This document shows, one piece after another, positions 1-5,469 of a DNA stretch of 7,028 nucleotides. Position 1 is the stretch's first letter. Each line of letters opens with the position of its first letter. Below the pieces are notes generated by a model. The model saw nothing but the letters and a program-made list of their open reading frames with translations, was not told where the DNA came from and did no database searches. This stretch comes from Clostridiales bacterium (GTDB lineage Bacteria; Bacillota; Clostridia; Lachnospirales; Lachnospiraceae): contig JAAZDA010000170.1 of NCBI GenBank assembly GCA_012512995.1, positions 1-7,028 on the forward strand, in the 5' to 3' direction. The position numbers were made by a program, and so were the translations under genes.

Positions 1-1862
1 GGATACTCAATTACATTGATGATAGAGAATATCGACAGCAACAGTGAGAAAATATTCTTGACAAGGAACAACGTGGCACTGCGGCTGATATTGTTGATAT
101 TGCGCCTTCCCTCATAAACAATGTTCTGCATATGAGTAAAATCTGAATCAAGCAGCACTACCTGCGATGCCTGCATTGCAGCGTCTGACCCTGAGCCCAT
201 GGCTATGGAACAATCGGCTTCCTTCATGGCGAGAATATCGTTTACACCATCTCCCGTCATCGCGACTGTCCTGCCCTGGTTTTTGAGTGCCAATATGATT
301 TTTTTCTTCTGCTCAGGACTCACACGTCCGAACACCGTATATTCCCTGACGGCACCCGAGAGCATTGCATCGCTTTCTATCTGTGAACAGTCGATATACT
401 TGTCAGAGCCTGCTATCCCGACACTCGCAGCTATCTTTGAGACTGTTACCGGGTTATCTCCTGATATGACCTTTATCCTGACTCCCTGCCTTTTGAAATA
501 TGCAAAAGTCTTTTCAACGTTAGGCCTTATGCCATTCTTCATTGCAATGAACATGAACGGCTCAAAAGAGTCACCATTGGATTTCCCCGCAAAGACCAGC
601 ACTCTCTCCCCGCGCCTGGTGTAACGGTCAAGTATCTCCCTGTTGTCCGCAAGAGAAGTCTCATTCAGAATGAACTCAGGCGCTCCCAGACGATATACCA
701 TGTCATTTGCGGTGACTTCACTGTATTTATTTCTGGATGAAAACGGCTGACTGCTGACCACATTAAGATTTGCTGAAACACGGAACTTCTCCCTCAGCGC
801 TGTCATCGTGATATTGTCATCACTGAGTGCCTCCAGATAAGCCCCAAGGATCCTTGAATAATTCTCCAGTTCAACCGGATTCTCAGATGTTGCCGGCAGC
901 ACACAATCCGTAATATACATTTCGTTATCAGTGATAGTTCCGGTCTTATCCACGCACAGCACATCAACTCTGGCGAGCGTCTCTATACTCTTCATGTCAT
1001 GCAGCACTACATGATTCTGCGCAAGCCTTATCGTACTGAGAGCCAGAGCGACCGACACCAGCAGATACAACCCCTCCGGTATCATACCTATGACCGCCGC
1101 CACCATTGATACAACGCTCGTACTGAAACTGTTCAACTGTGTGAAATAGCTCTGGCAAAACAAGGTAATTCCCACAGGAATTATCAATATTCCCGCTATC
1201 ATTATCAGCCTGTTTATTGAGCGGATCATCTCTGACTGCTCTCCGCTCTGCATTTGTTTTGCCTTGGCTGTCAGCTTTGCAACGTATGATTCATTGCCGA
1301 CTCTTGTAAGCCTGGCAAAACAATCACCGGCCACGACAAAGCTTCCTGACCTCAGCTCATTCTGCCCTTCCTCAGGTGTTTTCTCGACCTCGTCGGACTC
1401 TCCTGTAAGAAGTGCTTCGTTCACCGATATCCTGCCGTCTGTAACAACAGCATCCGCCGGGATCTGATTGCCTGATCTGAGGCGTATAATGTCATCCCTT
1501 ACAAGTTTCGTGACATCGATCCTGCTCTGCCTGCCATCCCTTAATACCGTCGATTGAAGCTGGCTTATAACATTCAGCTTGTCAAGTACATTCTTGGCGT
1601 TGATTCCCTGTATTATTCCAATAAGAGTGTTGAAAATTATGACCGGCAGAAATGTCAGGCTCGTATATGCGCCTGCCATGACCAATAGTATTGCCAATAA
1701 CAGAAAAATTCCGTTGAAATAAGTAAAGACATTTTCTCTTACGATGTCCTTTACCGATTTTGCGGAATTATCTGTAACTTCATTTGTAAGGCCGCTGCGT
1801 CTGCGTTCATATACCTCGTCAGAAGTCAGCCCGTTTCTGTAATAATCCATGTTCATCGACAT
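1..1862 (-). CDS. P-type cation-transporting ATPase, CtpE-like (C-terminal part beyond window)
   Basis: Integral membrane pump that uses ATP, through a phospho-aspartate intermediate, to move a cation; calcium is a reasonable guess because mycobacterial CtpE is a Ca2+ transporter with the same style of M4 motif, but the ion is not proven here. Reading the minus strand gives 620 open residues up to the window edge. Visible parts: membrane segments M1-M2 at about 48-88; actuator-domain TGES at 153-156; M3-M4 at about 198-275 with IPEGLYLL (PEGL 262-265); phosphorylation site DKTGT with Asp305; nucleotide-binding motif GAPE at 393-396; hinge TGDGVND at 536-542; and the start of M5 at about 598-615. 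Family members are about 750-800 residues, so roughly the last five helices lie outside. Start: ATG at 1862 has an in-frame TAG three codons upstream and a GGGGTGG stretch before it; ATGs at 1856 and 1850 are alternatives. It lies 36 bases after murF, with no terminator seen between them. Confidence 0.93.
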   Translation of the reverse strand, partial: MSMNMDYYRNGLTSDEVYERRRSGLTNEVTDNSAKSVKDIVRENVFTYFNGIFLLLAILLVMAGAYTSLTFLPVIIFNTLIGIIQGINAKNVLDKLNVISQLQSTVLRDGRQSRIDVTKLVRDDIIRLRSGNQIPADAVVTDGRISVNEALLTGESDEVEKTPEEGQNELRSGSFVVAGDCFARLTRVGNESYVAKLTAKAKQMQSGEQSEMIRSINRLIMIAGILIIPVGITLFCQSYFTQLNSFSTSVVSMVAAVIGMIPEGLYLLVSVALALSTIRLAQNHVVLHDMKSIETLARVDVLCVDKTGTITDNEMYITDCVLPATSENPVELENYSRILGAYLEALSDDNITMTALREKFRVSANLNVVSSQPFSSRNKYSEVTANDMVYRLGAPEFILNETSLADNREILDRYTRRGERVLVFAGKSNGDSFEPFMFIAMKNGIRPNVEKTFAYFKRQGVRIKVISGDNPVTVSKIAASVGIAGSDKYIDCSQIESDAMLSGAVREYTVFGRVSPEQKKKIILALKNQGRTVAMTGDGVNDILAMKEADCSIAMGSGSDAAMQASQVVLLDSDFTHMQNIVYEGRRNINNISRSATLFLVKNIFSLLLSIFSIINVIEY

Positions 1863-1898
1863 ATAAGCCTAAACCACCCCATATCAATTATCACAATA

Positions 1899-2594
1899 TC
1901 AGCTGCCGGACTCTTCACCGGCTTTGTCATTTATATAAGCCGAAAGTTCCTCGAGTGCCATTCCCCGCGAAGCCTTGCACAAATACGCAGTATCCTCACT
2001 GATAAGGCCCGTAAGTACCTTCTTTGCTTCATCTTTGTCAGCACACTTAACGACATCTTTCATCCCGTTCTTCACAGCTTCGTCAGCAATATATCCAGCC
2101 GCACGGCCTACAGTTACGAGCACATCTATCCGGAGTGATGCTGCAAAACATCCTATATCCCTATGGCATCTTTCTTCCTCTGTCCCGAGTTCGAACATGT
2201 CGCCGAGAACCGCGATCCTTCTCATATCCTTTGTGTTGGAAAGCGTAAGGAGCGCCGACTTCATCGACTGTGGGTTTGCGTTATATGTGTCGTTGTAGAT
2301 AAGTATATTGCCCGGGCAATGCAGTACTTCCATACGCATTCTGGTCGGCACGCAGGCTTCTATACCGCGTGTGATTTCCTCATTTGTCTCGCCAAAATGA
2401 GCGCCTACGGCAGCTGCTGTCATTGCAGCATAAATCATGTGTCTGCCAGGCATCGGAACATTGACAGGGAAAGAGCCTCCCGGAGTCAGCGCATTGAACT
2501 TCACACACTCAGTGCTGCCATCATCGATATCGACAGCCCTGTAATCATTTTCATCAGATTCGCCTACCCAGGCAAAACTGAATCTTTTACCGAT
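1899..2594 (-). pseudogene. murF: MurF, C-terminal part downstream of an in-frame TGA
   Basis: This is the rest of the MurF frame after the internal stop, in the same reading frame as the N-terminal part, so no frameshift is involved. Numbered on the full-length protein (472 residues counting the stop position), it holds the end of the ATPase domain and the whole C-terminal ligand-binding domain: GRHMIYAAM (291-299), arginines in TRMRME, the MurF hallmark DTYNANPQSM (343-352), VLGDMFELG (370-378), and KASRGMALE (448-456), matching the usual KGSR-M-LE. The natural stop is TGA at 1899-1901. The first plausible restart is GTG at 2504, which has no clear Shine-Dalgarno and would omit residues 242-271, so independent translation looks poor. 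Motif conservation is good, which suggests the interruption is recent, a sequencing error, or read through. The fragment alone has no P-loop and cannot be an active ligase. Confidence 0.88.
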
Positions 2595-2597
2595 TCA
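2595..2597 (-). other. In-frame TGA interrupting murF (codon 241)
   Basis: The plus-strand bases are tca, giving TGA between Pro-Glu (239-240) and Ile-Gly-Lys-Arg (242-245). Both flanks are in the same frame, and the spacing from the NGDD motif to the DYRA strand is normal for MurF, so one codon is affected and no bases are gained or lost. CGA (Arg) would be a one-step C-to-T source; GGA, AGA, TGG, TGC, TGT, TCA and TTA are other one-base neighbours. Confidence 0.9.
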
Positions 2598-3317
2598 TTC
2601 GGGGCCGCCACTGCGGAGCTTTGAAAGATATTCGTCATCGCCATTCAGGACTGCATATCCACCATCATCAAGTCCGCCAAAGATCTCGCACTTGGCTTTG
2701 AATATGTTTTGCCTGCTGCCGAGTATGCCGATATGAGCATCGCCGATATTAGTGATCACTGCCACCTGCGGTTTCGCGATATTTACGAGATAGTCGATCT
2801 CTCCGGGGTGATTCATCCCCATCTCTACCACGGCTATCTGTGTGTCGCGGTCTATCGCAAATATGGTGCGCGGAAGCCCGATGTTATTGTTGAAGTTGCC
2901 TTCTGTCTTTACGACTTTGAATTTTTCCGAGAGGACAGATGCTATCATGTCCTTCGTCGTGGTCTTGCCGACACTGCCAGTCACTGCGACCACCGGAATA
3001 TTGAACCTGCTGCGGTAAAAGGCCGCCAGAGCCCCGAGTGCCGCTATTGTATCATCGACCAACACATAGAATTTGCCCGGTTTAATGTCATCCGGCACCT
3101 TTGATATGACCGCACCGGCTGCTCCTGCATCCAGTGCTGCCCCGACGAACCTGTGTCCATCTGCCTTTTCTCCGGCAAATGCAAAGAAGACGTCGCCGTC
3201 TGAAACTTTCCGGTTGTCCGACTCCACTCCGCCTATGCAGATATCCATATCAGTACAGTCGCCTATCAGTTTTCCCTTTGTAGCGGCGAGCAACTCGCTC
3301 AGTTTTATTCTCTCCAT
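2595..3317 (-). CDS. murF: UDP-N-acetylmuramoyl-tripeptide--D-alanyl-D-alanine ligase (MurF), N-terminal part ending at a premature TGA
   Basis: MurF joins D-Ala-D-Ala to UDP-MurNAc-tripeptide with ATP, the last cytoplasmic step of the peptidoglycan precursor. This 240-residue part has the N-terminal UDP-precursor-binding domain (about 1-80; VESDNRKVSDGDVFFAF is typical) and most of the central ATPase domain: P-loop TGSVGKTT (113-120), NFNNNIGLP (141-149), EMGMNHPGEI (165-174), NIGDAHIG (190-197), KAKCEIF (207-213) and NGDD (225-228). Family length is about 450-470 residues; the uninterrupted frame 1899-3317 would give 472, so the gene is full length apart from one codon. The cut falls inside the ATPase domain, so this piece alone should be inactive. 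Start: ATG at 3317 follows ddl by 13 bases, with TGAGGA (overlapping the ddl stop) or AGG six bases before the ATG as ribosome site. This suggests translational coupling to ddl, which supplies its substrate. Confidence 0.95.
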   Translation of the reverse strand: MERIKLSELLAATKGKLIGDCTDMDICIGGVESDNRKVSDGDVFFAFAGEKADGHRFVGAALDAGAAGAVISKVPDDIKPGKFYVLVDDTIAALGALAAFYRSRFNIPVVAVTGSVGKTTTKDMIASVLSEKFKVVKTEGNFNNNIGLPRTIFAIDRDTQIAVVEMGMNHPGEIDYLVNIAKPQVAVITNIGDAHIGILGSRQNIFKAKCEIFGGLDDGGYAVLNGDDEYLSKLRSGGPE

Positions 3318-3330
3318 GTCAGACCTGTCC

Positions 3331-4398
3331 TCATTTCACCTGTATGCGTTTCATCGCATCATCCACAATATACTGACAGACTTCCTCATATGTGATTCCT
3401 ACCGCGGCTGCCTCCTGCGGCACAAGACTTGTCGGTGTCATCCCCGGCAGCGTATTTACTTCGAGGAAATAAACCTCATCATCATCAGTGACGATAAAAT
3501 CACTGCGCGAATATGTGAGAAGTCCCAGGACATGGTGAACTGTAAGTGACATTTCTCCTATCTGCTCTTCAACTGCAGGCGTGCAGCGGCCAGGACATAT
3601 TTCGTCCGTAGCTCCCGCCTGGTATTTGTTCTCGTAATCGTAGAAATTTGTTTTTGGCACTATTTCAACTGAAGGAAGTGCCCTTTCTCCCAGCACCCCG
3701 CAAGTGAACTCTCTGCCTGCAATGTACTGTTCTATCAGCACATCAGTACCGTACTCTGTGCAGTCGCGAATAGCCTTCTCGAGTTTTGACTGCTCCTTTA
3801 TTATATAAACTCCCACGGATGATCCCCCGGTGGTTGTTTTGACAACACAGGGAACAGGATTCTCTTCAACCGCAATTTTTATGTCACTCTCCGATCTTAT
3901 TGTATAAAAGTTCCATGCCGGTGTCTTCACACCCTCATTCATGACCATTTTCTTAGTAATTATCTTATCCATCGCCATTGCCGCGCCAAGATAATCAGAT
4001 CCCGTATAAGGAATTCCCATTAGATCGAAAGTTGCCTGTACACGACCGTCTTCGCCGTTCATCCCATGAAGTGCAATGAAGACCACGTCCGCTTCGCGGC
4101 AGATATCCAGTACCCCGAGTCCGAAGAGCGATGGGCTCCTGTACTTTCTTGCCTTTCTCACAGCGACCAGGTCAGGAGCTTTTCCGTCAAAAACAACGGG
4201 TACAAGTTCAGGCAGATTCTCAAAAAGTTTTGACGGATGCGCCAAAACATCTTCCCCCATATCTTCGAGTCCATTGAACAGATCAACAAGTACTGCTTTA
4301 TGTCCGCGCGACCTGAGTGCCGCGCATATTTTTGTCCCTGATGAAAATGAAATTTTTCTTTCAGTGCTAAGGCCACCGGCCAAAACTACTATATTCAT
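3331..4398 (-). CDS. ddl: D-alanine--D-alanine ligase
   Basis: Cytoplasmic ATP-grasp enzyme that condenses two D-alanines; its product is the direct substrate of MurF, the next gene. It has 355 residues, normal for the larger Gram-positive type. Visible motifs: AGGLSTERKISFSSG (7-21, with Glu13 at the position of the conserved substrate-binding Glu); HGMNGEDGRVQ (111-121); ATP-binding VVKTTTGGSSVGV (185-197, Lys187, Ser193); EQYI (223-226); YDYENKY (253-259); and metal-site residues Asp300, Glu313 and Asn315 in the RSDF and EVNTLPGMTPTS segments. The Lys-Tyr ending of YDYENKY matches D-Ala-D-Ala ligases; known D-Ala-D-Lac ligases carry Phe or a different loop, so ordinary D-Ala termini are expected. 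Start: ATG at 4398 has AAGGAGG seven bases upstream. The start overlaps the TGA of the preceding Mur-like frame (ATGA), and the stop lies 13 bases before murF. The HGG usually found in the first motif is AGG here. Confidence 0.97.
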   Translation of the reverse strand: MNIVVLAGGLSTERKISFSSGTKICAALRSRGHKAVLVDLFNGLEDMGEDVLAHPSKLFENLPELVPVVFDGKAPDLVAVRKARKYRSPSLFGLGVLDICREADVVFIALHGMNGEDGRVQATFDLMGIPYTGSDYLGAAMAMDKIITKKMVMNEGVKTPAWNFYTIRSESDIKIAVEENPVPCVVKTTTGGSSVGVYIIKEQSKLEKAIRDCTEYGTDVLIEQYIAGREFTCGVLGERALPSVEIVPKTNFYDYENKYQAGATDEICPGRCTPAVEEQIGEMSLTVHHVLGLLTYSRSDFIVTDDDEVYFLEVNTLPGMTPTSLVPQEAAAVGITYEEVCQYIVDDAMKRIQVK

Positions 4399-4505
4399 TC
4401 CTGAACCTCCTTCGAAATATTTCTCAGCTGCTCCATATTCACGCCCGCTCTGTGTGCAACAGAGAGCGCACCTGCAAGGAGTTCCAGGTCACGTTCTGTT
4501 GCGAT
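4395..4505 (-). pseudogene. Continuation of the Mur-like membrane gene after an in-frame TAG
   Basis: After the TAG at 4506-4508 the same frame stays open for 36 codons to a TGA at 4395-4397. The translation contains LELLAGALSVAHRAGVNMEQL, here as two adjoining pieces (LELLAGALSVAHRAG, then VNMEQL). This resembles the segment of Mur ligases that links the ATPase domain to the C-terminal domain, where a pattern like N-I-GAIAVAH-GI-LE-L is typical. The frame ends in an ATGA overlap with ddl. Both facts argue that this stretch was coding and belonged to the upstream gene. It also carries the ddl ribosome-binding site. There is no plausible separate start with a ribosome site, so it is treated as a cut-off tail, not a small gene. 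Confidence 0.7.
4406..4412 (-). promoter_or_regulatory. Strong Shine-Dalgarno of ddl
   Basis: AAGGAGG on the minus strand, seven bases before the ddl ATG. It lies inside the tail of the Mur-like frame. If the TAG at 4506-4508 ends translation, ribosomes would stop about 110 bases before ddl, and ddl would rely on this site instead of coupling. Confidence 0.8.
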
Positions 4506-4508
4506 CTA
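4506..4508 (-). other. In-frame TAG in the Mur-like membrane gene (codon 309)
   Basis: The plus-strand bases are cta, giving TAG between Phe-His-Thr (306-308) and Ile-Ala-Thr-Glu (310-313). CAG (Gln) is a one-step C-to-T source; TGG, AAG, GAG, TAC, TAT, TTG and TCG are other one-base neighbours. No other gene end seen in this window uses TAG. Confidence 0.8.
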
Positions 4509-5432
4509 CGTATGAAACTTCTCTGCATAGCCTCTCGGCGGAATAAAAGTGAAGTCTGCGCCTCCATCTGTAAAGCCTTCAATTTCCGCGCGGTATCTGT
4601 CCCCATCGACTCTTCCGTACAGAATTGCCCCCGGATCATCCGTATCATCAGCGAATTCGTCGAAAAGCTGGTACGCTCCGTCCGCCAGACGCTTAAGTCC
4701 GGTGACATTCTCACAGACAAGAGCTGCAGATTTATCATTCATTTTTTCACTGCACAGCTTCACCACGTCCTTTATGTCGCTGCATCCGACTTCGGAAACT
4801 ACGACTTCTCCCAATGGGGAAAGCGCCTCCAACAGAATTTTCTTCGTTTTCGCGCATTCGTCGCCCACAGGGACGCCGACTACGACAAAGCCTCTCTTTT
4901 TATATCTGTCATGTATAAAACGCTGTACCTCTGACATATTCCTGCTCTCCTGCGTCCGTTCCGAAGGAAGCTCGATCACAGCGGCAAGTGGAACAGTAAG
5001 CGGCATTATCACAAGTATTATTGATGGTATCAGCACTCGTGCCCACTCAAAAGGGACAGCAAAAGCAAGCGCTATTACACCGGCACTTATGAGATATGAG
5101 ATTGCCAGCACATGTTTTGCCCGCCTGTCCCATATGATATCTCCGATTCCTGACTTCTTCCTCGGAAGATACAGAAGACTCACCGCTCCCAGATACACTA
5201 TATCGGTGTATATTCCGAGGATAGTGTAATCGAGCAGAAAGCACGCTGCCGGCACGAACACAAATATCAGTGGTACCCACTGGAACTTTCCGTCCAGATA
5301 ACTGATGTACGCTGTAAAATGCCAGTCGTGCTTCTGGAGCAGTCTCATGAAATGGAGACCGATTATGCAGATCGCCATGCAGAACAGCATCATCCGCAGG
5401 ACATCCTGTGTTATTGTCAGTTCAAACTCCAT
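4506..5432 (-). CDS. Multi-pass membrane protein with a degenerate Mur ligase-like cytoplasmic region
   Basis: 308 residues to a TAG; 345 positions (TAG included) if read through to 4395. Four or five hydrophobic segments lie at about 10-30, 51-70, 72-90, 106-127 and 132-153, then a charged linker and a soluble region. The soluble part resembles the family of membrane-anchored Mur ligases found in Bacillota: VVVGVPVGDECAKTKKI (183-199) sits where VVGVTGS-GKTSTK is expected, SEVGCSDIKDVVKLC (213-227) resembles EMGA--GDIKELC, and YRAEIEGF plus GADFTFIPPRG (280-301) resembles the end of the ATPase domain. The P-loop glycine before Lys195-Thr196 is Ala, spacing is wrong, and no space remains for the substrate-binding NxxxG segment or the C-terminal domain. 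Catalysis is therefore unlikely: it may be a pseudoenzyme, scaffold or decaying paralogue. ATG 5432 has an in-frame TAG two codons upstream and only a weak ribosome site. The membrane topology is clear; the Mur relationship is by eye. Confidence 0.72.
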   Translation of the reverse strand: MEFELTITQDVLRMMLFCMAICIIGLHFMRLLQKHDWHFTAYISYLDGKFQWVPLIFVFVPAACFLLDYTILGIYTDIVYLGAVSLLYLPRKKSGIGDIIWDRRAKHVLAISYLISAGVIALAFAVPFEWARVLIPSIILVIMPLTVPLAAVIELPSERTQESRNMSEVQRFIHDRYKKRGFVVVGVPVGDECAKTKKILLEALSPLGEVVVSEVGCSDIKDVVKLCSEKMNDKSAALVCENVTGLKRLADGAYQLFDEFADDTDDPGAILYGRVDGDRYRAEIEGFTDGGADFTFIPPRGYAEKFHT

Positions 5433-5446
5433 ATTCTATACCATTG

Positions 5447-5464
5447 CGGAGCGCCTTTGCTCCG
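5447..5464 (-). other. Short inverted repeat between the hydratase and the Mur-like gene
   Basis: CGGAGC and GCTCCG form a perfect 6-base-pair stem around a 6-base loop, within the 37-base gap just after the hydratase stop. No run of T follows on either strand, so it is not a classic Rho-independent terminator. It could be an mRNA-processing or stability element, or chance. Confidence 0.3.
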
Positions 5465-5469
5465 GTCTT

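Noticed and set aside
199..624. Plus-strand open frame of 141 codons
   Set aside because: It is antisense to the hinge and nucleotide-binding region of the P-type ATPase, and its translation is low-complexity and unlike any family I recognise. Other plus-strand frames (for example near 2163-2624, 4549-5229 and 5305-5784) are antisense shadows in the same way.
2505..2597. Frameshift as the cause of the split murF
   Set aside because: Both parts are in the same frame and 1899-3317 is an exact multiple of three; the residues on either side of the TGA fit MurF spacing.
4439..4738. Minus-strand 99-codon frame
   Set aside because: It overlaps the Mur-like gene in another frame, has no family resemblance, and runs across both the TAG and the tail without a ribosome site.
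5447..5464. Rho-independent terminator after the hydratase
   Set aside because: The stem is only six pairs and no T-run follows on either strand.
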